The notes under the pieces were generated by a model. The model was not told the origin of the DNA and made no database searches. It was given only the letters and a program-made list of their open reading frames with translations. A stretch of DNA of 18,684 bases from an uncultured Kangiella sp. GTDB lineage: Bacteria > Pseudomonadota > Gammaproteobacteria > Enterobacterales > DSM-103792. The position numbers and the translations under genes are program-made. Location: the NCBI GenBank assembly GCA_946481205.1, contig CAMLNB010000047.1, positions 1 to 18,684 on the forward strand. The letters are read 5' to 3'. The stretch's first letter is position 1; each line of letters opens with the position of its first letter. Positions 6,945-14,455 of this stretch are shown here, in pieces.

Positions 6945-8374
6945 AGCTCGGCTTGCGGGTTTTTCTCGGCTATTTCCTGATTGTTGGCCTGACGGCCTGG
7001 CTCAGCTTGAAGCTGGTACTGGATGAACTCAAACCGGTGGTGCGGCAAGTCAGCGAGGAGACATTGGTCGAGTTGTCGCAAACGCTGGCGTTGCTGGTGC
7101 AACCGAACATGAAGCGTGGCGACTTCATCAATAGTGAGCTGGCCAGCCAATTGCAGCAGCTCAGTGCAGCAAAACTGAATGCAACGATCTGGCGGCAACA
7201 GAAGAACCAGCTGCATCTGCGCGTTTATGTTACTGATGCGGCCGGCATCGTCCTGTTTGACAGCAGCGGCCAAGATGTCGGCAAGAATTACTCCCGCTGG
7301 AATGATGTTTACCTGACTTTGCGCGGCGAATATGGCGTCCGCTCGAGCCGCAGCAACCCGGATGACGATAACAGTACCACCATGTATGTTGCAGCGCCGA
7401 TACGCGACGGCGATACGATACTGGGCGTACTGACTGTCGCGATGCCCAACCAGAGCACGCAGCCGTATATCGAAACCGCGCGTCAGCAGCTAGCGCGCTA
7501 CGGCCTTGCGTTGCTGGCATTTTCCCTGCTGATCGGTGTTGGCTTTACGGCTTGGCTGATTTGGAGTCTGCGCCGGGTCAGTGACTACGCGTTGGCCGTC
7601 AGCGACAACCGCAGCGTGCAACCGCCGCAGTTTGCCCACGGTACCGAACTGGAAAAGCTGACCGATGCGCTGGAAGCAATGCGCAGCAGGCTCGAAGGCA
7701 AGGCCTATGTCGAGCAATATGTGCATACGCTGACCCATGAACTGAAGAGCCCGTTGGCCGCAATCAGCGCGGCGACCGAGCTGCTCAATGACCCTCAGAT
7801 GGCGACGGAGAAGCGGCAGCAGTTTTTGAACAGCATTCAAGAGCAGAGCGAGCGGCTGCATCAGCTGATTCAGCGGCTATTGGAACTGGCGAAGCTGGAG
7901 CAGCGCCGGCAGTTGCAGCAGGCCACGCCAGTACCGCTGCACGAGCTCATCCAAAAGACCATTGCCCGTCTGCAAGCGCCATTGCTGGCACGCCAGTTGA
8001 CCGTAATCGTAGACGGCGATGCGGCGCTGACCGTACAGGGCGAAGTGTTTTTGCTGGAGCAGCTCTTGTTGAATCTGCTCGACAATGCCATCACCTTTGC
8101 CGAGTCGGGCAGTGCCATTCGTATCACGTTGATGCGGCAATCGGATGCAACGGCGCTGCGTATCGAGAATCGCGGCGAGCCCATTCCCGACTACGCACTC
8201 GACCGGCTCGGCGAGCGATTTTATTCGCTACCACGGCCTGACGGCCGCAAAGGCAGTGGCCTCGGCCTCAGCTTTGCCCGCGAAGTGATGAGCTTGCATG
8301 GCGGCCACCTAACGATTGGCAACACCCCTGGCGGTGTCGTGGTAACACTGCAGTTTCCTGCCACCTCGCGCTGA
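6941..8374 (+). CDS. creC: CreC-type sensor histidine kinase
   Basis: This 477-residue inner-membrane kinase is the partner of CreB, and its length is close to E. coli CreC (474). TM1 is at about 7-27 (VFLGYFLIVGLTAWLSLKLV). A periplasmic sensor of about 155 residues follows, with VYVTDAAGIVLFDSSG and VAAPIRDGDTILGVLTVAMP, which resembles a double-Cache/PAS-like fold. TM2 is near 186-210 (LALLAFSLLIGVGFTAWLIW), followed by a HAMP-like linker. The H-box HTLTHELKSPLAA carries the phosphorylated His266. The ATP-binding domain has the N-box NLLDNA (N378-N382) and the G-box GSGLGL (438-443). It overlaps creB by 4 bases, which supports co-expression. In E. coli CreBC responds to carbon and metabolic state, and in Aeromonas and Pseudomonas it is linked to beta-lactam and envelope responses; the signal here is unknown. 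Confidence 0.93.
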   Translation: MKLGLRVFLGYFLIVGLTAWLSLKLVLDELKPVVRQVSEETLVELSQTLALLVQPNMKRGDFINSELASQLQQLSAAKLNATIWRQQKNQLHLRVYVTDAAGIVLFDSSGQDVGKNYSRWNDVYLTLRGEYGVRSSRSNPDDDNSTTMYVAAPIRDGDTILGVLTVAMPNQSTQPYIETARQQLARYGLALLAFSLLIGVGFTAWLIWSLRRVSDYALAVSDNRSVQPPQFAHGTELEKLTDALEAMRSRLEGKAYVEQYVHTLTHELKSPLAAISAATELLNDPQMATEKRQQFLNSIQEQSERLHQLIQRLLELAKLEQRRQLQQATPVPLHELIQKTIARLQAPLLARQLTVIVDGDAALTVQGEVFLLEQLLLNLLDNAITFAESGSAIRITLMRQSDATALRIENRGEPIPDYALDRLGERFYSLPRPDGRKGSGLGLSFAREVMSLHGGHLTIGNTPGGVVVTLQFPATSR

Positions 8375-8382
8375 GCTTGGCC

Positions 8383-8420
8383 CTCACAGAACCCTCACAC
8401 AAGGCTCATTCGGCGCTCAC
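8383..8420 (+). promoter_or_regulatory. Four 11-bp-phased CreB boxes in front of creD
   Basis: The pentamers CTCAC (8383-8387), CTCAC (8394-8398), CTCAT (8405-8409) and CTCAC (8416-8420) are spaced exactly 11 bp. The known Cre/Blr tag is TTCAC-N6-TTCAC, which is also an 11-bp repeat, so geometry and sequence agree apart from the first base (C in place of T). The site lies between creC and creD. Four units would accommodate two CreB dimers in a row. Confidence 0.8.
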
Positions 8421-8430
8421 TCTCCCATTC

Positions 8431-8436
8431 AACAAT
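8431..8436 (+). promoter_or_regulatory. Candidate -10 element of the CreB-dependent creD promoter
   Basis: AACAAT agrees with TATAAT at 4 of 6 positions and starts 11 bases after the last CTCAC. This spacing is like Pho-box promoters, where the activator site replaces the -35 element. A start near 8443 would give a leader of about 36 nt. Confidence 0.35.
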
Positions 8437-8478
8437 GACGGCCATGTTCTGCCTCAGCCACCACAACAAGGTGCCGTC

Positions 8479-9849
8479 ATGCAAATCAAGCTGTTCATCA
8501 AAGTCCTGATCATTTTCCTGCTGTTCTTTGCCCTGCAACTGCCACTGTGGTGGACCCGTGATGTCGTGCACGAACGCGCCGGCTTTCGCGACCAGGCAGT
8601 CAACGATATCGCTCACACCCAAGCCGGCGAACAAAAGCTGCTTGGCCCCATCCTGGTCGTGCCGTATCGCCGCGATTGGCTGGAGCACGGCAAGGACCAC
8701 GACGGCAAACCGATTGTGCAGGAGCGCTTCGAAGAAAGTTACCTGACCCTGCTGCCGCAACAGTTGCAGATCGACAGCAATCTGCAAGTCGAGTTACGTC
8801 AGCGCGGGATTTTCCCGGTGCCGGTGTTCCACAACGAATTGAAACTCAGTGGTCGCTTTGCCTGGCCGGAGCAATACGGCCGCGCCAGCCGCAATGACGA
8901 AACGCTGACATGGCGGCAACCGTTCATAGCCATCAGCGTCAGCAGTCAGCGCGGTATCAAACAGGTGACAGCACTGCGCTGGAATGACGTCACGCAAGAC
9001 TTTTTGCCCGGCAGTGGACTCGGTGATTTGCAGCAGGGCCAAGGCGTAAACGCACCGGTGCCGCTAAATCTGCAGTCGGCTGAGGTCGAGTTTGCGGTGG
9101 CACTGAATCTGGCCGGCACCCAGCAGTTCAGCGTTGTACCGCTTGGCGGCCAAACCCAATGGCAGCTGCAGAGCAACTGGCCACATCCGCGATTTGCCGG
9201 AGGGCAATTGCCGGATCAACGTCAGATCACCGACCAAGGCTTTCGTGCCGATTGGCAAACCAGCGATCTGGCGACCAACCTCGCCAATTACTGGCAGCGT
9301 TGTAGCCACAGCGGCAATGACAGCAGCTGTGAGCAACTCTGGCAGCAACAGCTGACGGTTTCGCTGTTCGAGCCCGTTGATCTGTATTCGCTGTCCGAAC
9401 GAGCATTGAAATACGGTTTTCTGTTTCTCGGCATCACGTTCGGCGCCTTCTTGTTATTTGAAGTGCTGAAGCAGCTCGCGATTCACCCGGTGCAGTACGG
9501 CATGGTTGGTCTGGCCTTGGCCCTGTTCTTTTTACTGCTGCTGTCACTGTCCGAGCACATCGCGTTTATTTGGGCTTATGTCATCGCGGCAGCAGCCTGT
9601 ATCGGCGTGATCGTGGTGTATCTCAGTGCCGTGCTGCGCAGTTGGCTGGGCGCGTTCGGATTTGGTGCTTCCTTGGCGATGCTGTATGGCGCGTTGTATC
9701 TGATGCTGGATTCGGAAGATTTTGCCCTGTTGATTGGCAGCGGTCTGCTGTTCGGTCTATTAACGATCGCGATGCTGCTGACCCGCAAAGTGGACTGGTA
9801 TCACCTGCAACAACGCATGCTGGGCAACCGTGAATCGGTCAGCAACTGA
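8479..9849 (+). CDS. creD: CreD-family inner-membrane protein
   Basis: CreD is a membrane protein strongly induced by CreB. Its biochemical role is still unclear, though it has been linked to envelope integrity and colicin or beta-lactam phenotypes. This copy has 456 residues against 450 in E. coli. It has an N-terminal membrane helix (FIKVLIIFLLFFALQLPLWW) and a large periplasmic domain with family-typical stretches (GEQKLLGPILVVPYR, QPFIAISVSSQRGI, GSGLGDLQQGQGVNAPVPL, SNWPHPRFAG, GFRADWQTS). Five C-terminal helices follow (LKYGFLFLGITFGAFLLFE, HPVQYGMVGLALALFFLLLL-SLSEH, and three more), ending with LLTRKVDWYHL. The ATG at 8479 has AAGGTG 5 bases upstream and gives the family start. An in-frame TTG at 8377 would overlap the CreB boxes and is rejected. 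It is transcribed after creC but probably also from its own CreB promoter. Confidence 0.92.
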   Translation: MQIKLFIKVLIIFLLFFALQLPLWWTRDVVHERAGFRDQAVNDIAHTQAGEQKLLGPILVVPYRRDWLEHGKDHDGKPIVQERFEESYLTLLPQQLQIDSNLQVELRQRGIFPVPVFHNELKLSGRFAWPEQYGRASRNDETLTWRQPFIAISVSSQRGIKQVTALRWNDVTQDFLPGSGLGDLQQGQGVNAPVPLNLQSAEVEFAVALNLAGTQQFSVVPLGGQTQWQLQSNWPHPRFAGGQLPDQRQITDQGFRADWQTSDLATNLANYWQRCSHSGNDSSCEQLWQQQLTVSLFEPVDLYSLSERALKYGFLFLGITFGAFLLFEVLKQLAIHPVQYGMVGLALALFFLLLLSLSEHIAFIWAYVIAAAACIGVIVVYLSAVLRSWLGAFGFGASLAMLYGALYLMLDSEDFALLIGSGLLFGLLTIAMLLTRKVDWYHLQQRMLGNRESVSN

Positions 9850-9857
9850 ACTGGATC

Positions 9858-9879
9858 GGGCTGCTGGCAACAGCAGCCC
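9858..9879 (+). terminator. GC-rich hairpin after creD (weak terminator or attenuator)
   Basis: GGGCTGCTG (9858-9866) pairs perfectly with CAGCAGCCC (9871-9879) around a GCAA tetraloop of the stable GNRA type. Only ATTT follows, so termination is probably partial. It may lower expression of the two downstream membrane genes or protect the creD 3' end. Confidence 0.5.
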
Positions 9880-9906
9880 ATTTGCCGTTATGTCGAGGAG
9901 CCCTCC

Positions 9907-10176
9907 ATGCGCGCCATTTGGTTTGAACGCACACGTTGGTTTTGGCACCCGGTCGCGCCGGCCGGGTGGCTGCTGTTGGCCGGTCATGCATTGCTCGCCG
10001 TCGTGCTGAATGGCTGGCTTTTGATCAGCGCCAGCGATCTCGCGACCGGAATTTACCAACTGGCACTCGGCAACAGTGTCGGTCTACTTTGGTTCGATTG
10101 GTTGGCGCGGCGCAGCAGTTATCGTGATGGTCGGCATCTGTACCGGCGGCAGCGTGACCCGGAGTCATGGACATGA
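9907..10176 (+). CDS. Small predicted membrane protein, family not recognised
   Basis: This 89-residue protein has two hydrophobic stretches: AGWLLLAGHALLAVVLNGWL (about 18-40) and a weaker one, IYQLALGNSVGLLWFDWL (about 48-66). A basic C-terminal tail follows (ARRSSYRDGRHLYRRQRD). By the positive-inside rule the tail is probably cytoplasmic. GAGGAG at 9895-9900 gives a strong ribosome binding site 6 bases before the ATG, which supports a real gene. Its stop overlaps the next start in ATGA. It lies 57 bases after creD, across a hairpin, and could be a read-through member of the creD transcript. I cannot assign a function. Confidence 0.65.
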   Translation: MRAIWFERTRWFWHPVAPAGWLLLAGHALLAVVLNGWLLISASDLATGIYQLALGNSVGLLWFDWLARRSSYRDGRHLYRRQRDPESWT

Positions 10177-10709
10177 AGCGGCTGTGGTTTTATGCCCGGA
10201 TTTTGCTCGATATCGGCGGCGTGCTGGCCTTGGCTTTCGTGCTGTTTATCGGCTATCTGGTGTTCGTAGATGGGCCTATCGATCATAACGAAGAGTACGG
10301 TCCAGTCGCGCCGCCACCCGATTATCAGCAGTTGGTTGGAATGGGCATCGCCAATCCGCCGCACTGGCAGTTGGTGGGCAATTGGCAGCAACAACGCTGC
10401 AATCCGCTGTCTGAGCAGTATCTGATTCGCTATCAGCGCGAGCCCTTGCTGGGCAGCATGCAACCGGAGGGCGAGGCCTGGCAGCGCATCGACCATAACG
10501 CCGGGCATATTCAGCTCGTGCTGAACCTGCTAATGAAATCGCCGTGCCGCACGCGGATTTCGCCACACGATCTCAGCGACAGTAAGGCACTCTGGTTCCG
10601 CGTACAGGATTTACAGTGGTGGCAAGGTCAACTGTCCGATTGGACCGTATACATCTACGATCCGCGCCAGAACGTGATATTGATTTGGCGCAATGGCTTA
10701 CCACCATGA
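10173..10709 (+). CDS. Hypothetical protein with one N-terminal membrane helix
   Basis: This 178-residue protein begins MKRLWFYARI, with one helix (LDIGGVLALAFVLFIGYLVF, about 11-31) and a soluble domain that is probably periplasmic. The soluble part contains WQLVGNWQQQRCNP, two cysteines (one in QQRCNP, one in SPCRTR) that could form a disulfide, and tryptophan-rich ends (LQWWQGQLSDWTVYIYD, NVILIWRNG). I do not recognise the family. The ATG at 10173 is chosen over 10167 because GGAG (10161-10164) is 8 bases away and the start forms an ATGA overlap with the upstream stop; 10167 would leave only 2 bases. The overlap suggests the two proteins are made together and may interact. The next gene is convergent. 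Confidence 0.7.
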   Translation: MKRLWFYARILLDIGGVLALAFVLFIGYLVFVDGPIDHNEEYGPVAPPPDYQQLVGMGIANPPHWQLVGNWQQQRCNPLSEQYLIRYQREPLLGSMQPEGEAWQRIDHNAGHIQLVLNLLMKSPCRTRISPHDLSDSKALWFRVQDLQWWQGQLSDWTVYIYDPRQNVILIWRNGLPP

Positions 10710-10776
10710 ACCGCTGCGTGGCTGCGAACATGAGTCATGACAAAGTCGAGATCAGGTTGGCCGATTACGGAGGTAG

Positions 10777-11781
10777 TTAACCGGTATAAGGCCGCACCGA
10801 GTCACGATGAATCAGCCGCGGCTTGAATGCGTATTTGAGCTCGTGTTCACTCTGGCCATACAGGTTTTTCAGCATCCACTTGGCAGCCATGTGGCCAATC
10901 TCACCAACCGGATAGTTGACGGTGGTCAGCCGCGGAAAGGTGTAGCTCGACATGATGTTGTTGTCGAAACCCATCACCGAAATGTCTTCCGGCACCTTGA
11001 GTTTGTGCGCGCGCAGGCAGTTCATTACGCCGTAGGCCATTTCGTCGTTGCCGCAGGCGACGGCAGTAAATGGAATCCGCTGACTGAGCAGATGGGTCAT
11101 CGCTTTGTTGCCGCTCTGGCTGCTGAAATCGCCCTCAACAATCAAACGGGGATCGATATTGCAGCCATATTCGGTCATCGCCCGCTTGTAGCCTTCGAGT
11201 CGTTCGTGGGCATCGGCTTTCCATTGCGGGCCAGCAACATAGGCTACTTGCCGATGGCCGGCATCGAGCAGCCCTTTAGTGCCGATATAGCCACCATACT
11301 GATTGTCGAGGCTGATGCAGTTGCTGGCCATCGACTCGATGCGACGGTTGAGCACAACAAACTTGACGCCCTCTTCGAGCAGCTGTTGCAGGTATTCGTC
11401 CTTGACCGCGTCGACATGAAAAATAAAGCCGTCGCAGCCTTTGCCACGCAGGAACTCGATCGAGTCGCGTTCGCTGTCTTCTTTGCTGTGACCGGCCGCA
11501 ATGATCAAGTGCTTGCCGGCCGCGCGCAGCACGGACTCGACTTCGCTCATCATCGCGCCGAAAAACGGTCCGTGCAGTTCCGATACCAACATGCCGATGC
11601 TGTTGGAGCAATTCGATGCCAGCGACTGGGCCGCCGAATTCGGCCGGTAGTTCAGCTCGCGCATCGCGTCGAGCACTTTCTGTTTGGTCGCAGCGCTGAC
11701 TTTGGCGGTCCCGTTCAGCACCCGTGACACTGTCGCCAGTGATACCCCGGAGCGTTCCGAAACTTCGTAGATTGTTGCCAT
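10777..11781 (-). CDS. LacI/GalR-family transcriptional regulator
   Basis: This 334-residue repressor-type regulator should be controlled by a sugar or sugar-like effector. The N-terminal helix-turn-helix ATIYEVSERSGVSLATVSRV is followed by the hinge region (NYRPNSAAQSLAS) that inserts in the operator minor groove. Residues about 60-330 are a periplasmic-binding-protein-like core (IGMLVSELHGPFFGAMMSEV, KFVVLNRRIE, GHRQVAYVAGP, AVACGNDEMAYGVMNCL, ISVMGFDNN). Its core resembles AscG/GalR-type members. The start at 11781 puts the helix-turn-helix at the N-terminus as in the family; the frame opens 22 codons earlier, but that extension looks non-coding. It is the last gene of the minus-strand run, 99 bases after the halogenase. 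The paired TGAAAGCGCT sites before the TonB receptor gene are its likely target. Confidence 0.92.
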   Translation of the reverse strand: MATIYEVSERSGVSLATVSRVLNGTAKVSAATKQKVLDAMRELNYRPNSAAQSLASNCSNSIGMLVSELHGPFFGAMMSEVESVLRAAGKHLIIAAGHSKEDSERDSIEFLRGKGCDGFIFHVDAVKDEYLQQLLEEGVKFVVLNRRIESMASNCISLDNQYGGYIGTKGLLDAGHRQVAYVAGPQWKADAHERLEGYKRAMTEYGCNIDPRLIVEGDFSSQSGNKAMTHLLSQRIPFTAVACGNDEMAYGVMNCLRAHKLKVPEDISVMGFDNNIMSSYTFPRLTTVNYPVGEIGHMAAKWMLKNLYGQSEHELKYAFKPRLIHRDSVRPYTG

Positions 11782-11836
11782 TGCCTGCCAGGTCCCGTGC
11801 TGGAGGCCGGCGCCGTGATGCCCACGGGCACCAACA

Positions 11837-11870
11837 GCGTCAGCCACGGCGGCTGACGCGTTCAGCCGCC
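11837..11870. repeat. Two overlapping, mutually exclusive 9-bp hairpins between halogenase and LacI genes
   Basis: GCGTCAGCC (11837-11845) pairs with GGCTGACGC (11851-11859), and GGCGGCTGA (11848-11856) pairs with TCAGCCGCC (11862-11870). Both use 5-base loops and compete for the shared GGCTGA segment. No T run follows on the minus strand. They could attenuate read-through into the LacI gene or stabilise the halogenase mRNA end. Confidence 0.5.
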
Positions 11871-11880
11871 CGAGCGGGAA

Positions 11881-13371
11881 TTATGAGTGGCCGCTGCTAT
11901 AGCGCGCAACATAGTTGGCATGCGTTGGCAGGCTGGCAACAGTCTGGCTGATGCGTTGACGGATCTGAGTCAGGAACTGCTGCAGCTCGGCGGTCGACAT
12001 GGTATCGACTAGCGGATGATAGGACTGCGGCATCAGGCCCTGACCAATCATCACCTGCATCCAGGAGTCATCAAACAGCTCATTGCCGTCGCGGAACATC
12101 CGGCCGGTTTCCCGGAACAATTGCATACGGTGCGCCAGCGAAGCCGGCACGTCCATATCGCGGCAGTACCGCCAGAACGGCGTGTCGTCGCGCTCGGTAG
12201 CTTTGTAATGCAGGATGATGAAGTCACGAATGTGCTCGACGTCAAAATCGGTTTGCTTGTTGTATTCGTCAATGTCGCTTTGCAACACGCCATTGCGCGG
12301 GAACATCCGCAGCAAGCGAACCACACCCTGCTGTATCAAGTGAATGCTGGTCGACTCCAGCGGTTCCAGAAAACCACTGGCCAGACCGAGCGCAATACAG
12401 TTGCGATTCCATTGCTTCAGCCGGCGACCGGTCTTGAACCGGATCACCCGTGGATCGATCAGCGGTTTGCCTTCGACCTGCCGCATCAGTTGCTGGCTGG
12501 CCTCGTCTTCTGAGACATACTTGCTGCAGAACACCATGCCGTTGCCGACCCGATGCTGCAATGGAATGCGCCATTGCCAACCGGCCTCGCGGGCGATGGA
12601 GCGAGTATAGGGAATGGCCGGCTCGACCGATTCGGTCTGCACGGCCACCGCACGATCACAAGGCAGCCAGTGCGACCAGTCTTCATAACCGGTATGCAGC
12701 GTCTGCTCGATCAGCAGGCCACGGAAGCCGGTGCAATCGAGAAACAAATCACCGGCGATCTGCTGCCCGTCTTCCAGAGTGATTGCCTCGATGAAACCAT
12801 TTTCGGCGCGGGTCTGCACCGAAGCGATCTTGCCTTCGATCCGGCGCGCGCCATGTGTTTCAGCCAGCTTGCGCAAAAATTTCGCGTACAGCGAGGCATC
12901 GAAATGAAAGGCATAGTTGAGGCCGTTGTTCGGCAAATGGGCGAACTTGTTAGCCTCTGCAGCCTGCCGCTCCAGACAGTACTGACCGAAATCTTCGCTG
13001 AAGCCGAGCTCTCGACCACGCAACCAGAAATGCTGGAAGCCACAGGCCCAGCAATCCTGCCCGGTCATACCGAATGCATGCAGATAGGTGTGATGGAGCT
13101 GTCGCCAGTTCTCAAACTGGATGCCGAGCTTGTAGGTGCCTTGGGTCGCCTGCAAAAATTCCTGCTCATTGATACCAAGCAGTTTGTGGAAGAATACCAA
13201 TGCCGGAATGGTGGCTTCACCGACACCGACGGTGCCGATTTCGTCGGATTCGATCAGCGTGATATCCAGCACTTTGCCCATCAGTTTGGCCAGCGCCGCC
13301 GCAGCCATCCAACCGGCCGTGCCACCACCGGCAATCACGACTTTCTGCACTTGCCCCGGAATCTGGGTCAT
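11881..13371 (-). CDS. Flavin-dependent tryptophan-halogenase family protein
   Basis: This 496-residue soluble enzyme belongs to the PrnA/RebH-like family, which uses FADH2, oxygen and halide to make HOCl or HOBr that attacks an aromatic substrate through an active-site lysine. The FAD-binding loop GGGTAGW is at 15-21 and VGVGEATIP at 48-56. K81 (TYKLGIQFENW) aligns with the catalytic lysine. WQWRIP (265-270) is the W-x-W-x-I-P motif that separates halogenases from monooxygenases. E339-S340 in FLEPLEST match the catalytic Glu-Ser pair. All key residues are present, so activity is plausible. The start has AAGGGAGA about 8 bases upstream. It follows the cupin gene by 21 bases and belongs to the receptor-associated clade found next to SapC, cupin and TonB receptors. 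The natural substrate cannot be read from the sequence; free tryptophan is not assured. Confidence 0.92.
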   Translation of the reverse strand: MTQIPGQVQKVVIAGGGTAGWMAAAALAKLMGKVLDITLIESDEIGTVGVGEATIPALVFFHKLLGINEQEFLQATQGTYKLGIQFENWRQLHHTYLHAFGMTGQDCWACGFQHFWLRGRELGFSEDFGQYCLERQAAEANKFAHLPNNGLNYAFHFDASLYAKFLRKLAETHGARRIEGKIASVQTRAENGFIEAITLEDGQQIAGDLFLDCTGFRGLLIEQTLHTGYEDWSHWLPCDRAVAVQTESVEPAIPYTRSIAREAGWQWRIPLQHRVGNGMVFCSKYVSEDEASQQLMRQVEGKPLIDPRVIRFKTGRRLKQWNRNCIALGLASGFLEPLESTSIHLIQQGVVRLLRMFPRNGVLQSDIDEYNKQTDFDVEHIRDFIILHYKATERDDTPFWRYCRDMDVPASLAHRMQLFRETGRMFRDGNELFDDSWMQVMIGQGLMPQSYHPLVDTMSTAELQQFLTQIRQRISQTVASLPTHANYVARYSSGHS

Positions 13372-13392
13372 TCGCGGTTCTCCCTTTCTTAA

Positions 13393-14421
13393 TCAGCGTT
13401 TCAGTGCGTTGTACAAATACGCGCGCAAGCGTCTGCTGCTGTTTTCATCGTCGGAATTGAGCAGGCCACGCGCGGCAGCCGGAATATGGTTGAAACGGGT
13501 CGGGTCTTCGCCGAAAACATAATGCTCGAACAAGCATCTGAGCGCGCGTTTCTGCTCGGCATCCAATGGTCCCAGTGCCAGCACGGCGTGCAACAAGGCG
13601 TTGATCGGCGACTCATACTGGCTGCCGGTGGCGCCCCACCAGTAATTCACCAGCACATTCAGATCACTGAGCGCGGCAATGTGGTGCCACCACAGACTGG
13701 GAATGAGCAGCGCATCGCCCGCGCCGAGCTCAGCGGTCACTGCATGAGCCATTGCCGTCCGAAAACGTGGAAAGCGGTCGAAATCGATGGCGGCAAAATC
13801 GACCAAGCTGACCGGTTGTCCGGCCGGCGTCAGTTCGAACGGGCCGACATAAAGGTTCTCAATCTGATCGGGCGGAAACAGCGTGAACCGGCGTCGACCT
13901 GCGACCACACAGGCCAGATTGCTCGGCAGATCAAAATGCGCCGAAATGACACTGCGATTGCCCAGCCAAATGCTGACCAGTGATTGTCGGGCGGCCAGCG
14001 CAGGCATAACGTTGTCGGCAGCAAAGCCCGGCAGGCAATGCTCAAGCGTGGTTGAGCCGACATAGCGCGTGTCGCCGGACGCATCGGCCAGCAAACTGCC
14101 CAGCACCTGATCCAAAGTGCTGGCTTCGCGCTGGAAATTAAACCCGGTAAAGCTGTCGTTGTAGAACAAGCGACCGTTGCAGCATGCCGGTGCTCGCAGC
14201 AGCGTCACCGGCATGCCGCGATAGAATTGCAGCAGGTAATCGCTGATTGCAGCATCCGATTGGTGCGCGGCTTGCACTGCCGGCCATTGCGCGATTGCGC
14301 CACGCAGAACAATCGGCGTGCTGTATTGCAGCACATCGTCAGGCAGTGACATTACCGTCAGCCCATACCGCTCCGGTATGGCCGTGCCGAACGCGCTGGT
14401 TTCGAGAACGCGAGCCGCCAT
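13393..14421 (-). CDS. JmjC-like cupin (cupin_8) domain protein, putative Fe(II)/2-oxoglutarate oxygenase
   Basis: This 342-residue protein is of the type often found beside SapC and tryptophan-halogenase genes. Like the FIH hydroxylase family it has the facial triad of an Fe(II)/2-oxoglutarate oxygenase: H162-x-D164 in SAHFDLPSN and H246 (or H247) in IPSLWWHHIA. It also has the cupin_8 stretch VVAGRRRFTLFPPDQIENLY and the early element PIVLRGAIAQWP, in which one substrate is replaced by the cofactor site in the family. A hydroxylase role is inference from family; some members have lost activity, but here the metal ligands are kept. It starts 34 bases after sapC and ends 21 bases before the halogenase, so the three are probably one operon. 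No strong Shine-Dalgarno is visible before its ATG, which suggests coupling to upstream translation. Confidence 0.85.
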   Translation of the reverse strand: MAARVLETSAFGTAIPERYGLTVMSLPDDVLQYSTPIVLRGAIAQWPAVQAAHQSDAAISDYLLQFYRGMPVTLLRAPACCNGRLFYNDSFTGFNFQREASTLDQVLGSLLADASGDTRYVGSTTLEHCLPGFAADNVMPALAARQSLVSIWLGNRSVISAHFDLPSNLACVVAGRRRFTLFPPDQIENLYVGPFELTPAGQPVSLVDFAAIDFDRFPRFRTAMAHAVTAELGAGDALLIPSLWWHHIAALSDLNVLVNYWWGATGSQYESPINALLHAVLALGPLDAEQKRALRCLFEHYVFGEDPTRFNHIPAAARGLLNSDDENSSRRLRAYLYNALKR

Positions 14422-14455
14422 CAGCTACTACACCGATCCAAGGCCTTACGGCACA

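Noticed and set aside
8377..8478. TTG start for creD immediately after creC
   Set aside because: It would place coding sequence over the CreB boxes and promoter. The ATG at 8479 has a good ribosome site and matches the CreD N-terminus.
10076..10288. Overlapping alternative frame across the junction of the two small membrane genes, suggesting a frameshift
   Set aside because: Both annotated frames have good ribosome sites and an ATGA overlap; the third frame's translation has no coherent features.
10807..11727. Open frame (306 codons) on the plus strand opposite the LacI gene
   Set aside because: The minus-strand LacI protein is unmistakable; the plus-strand translation has no family resemblance.
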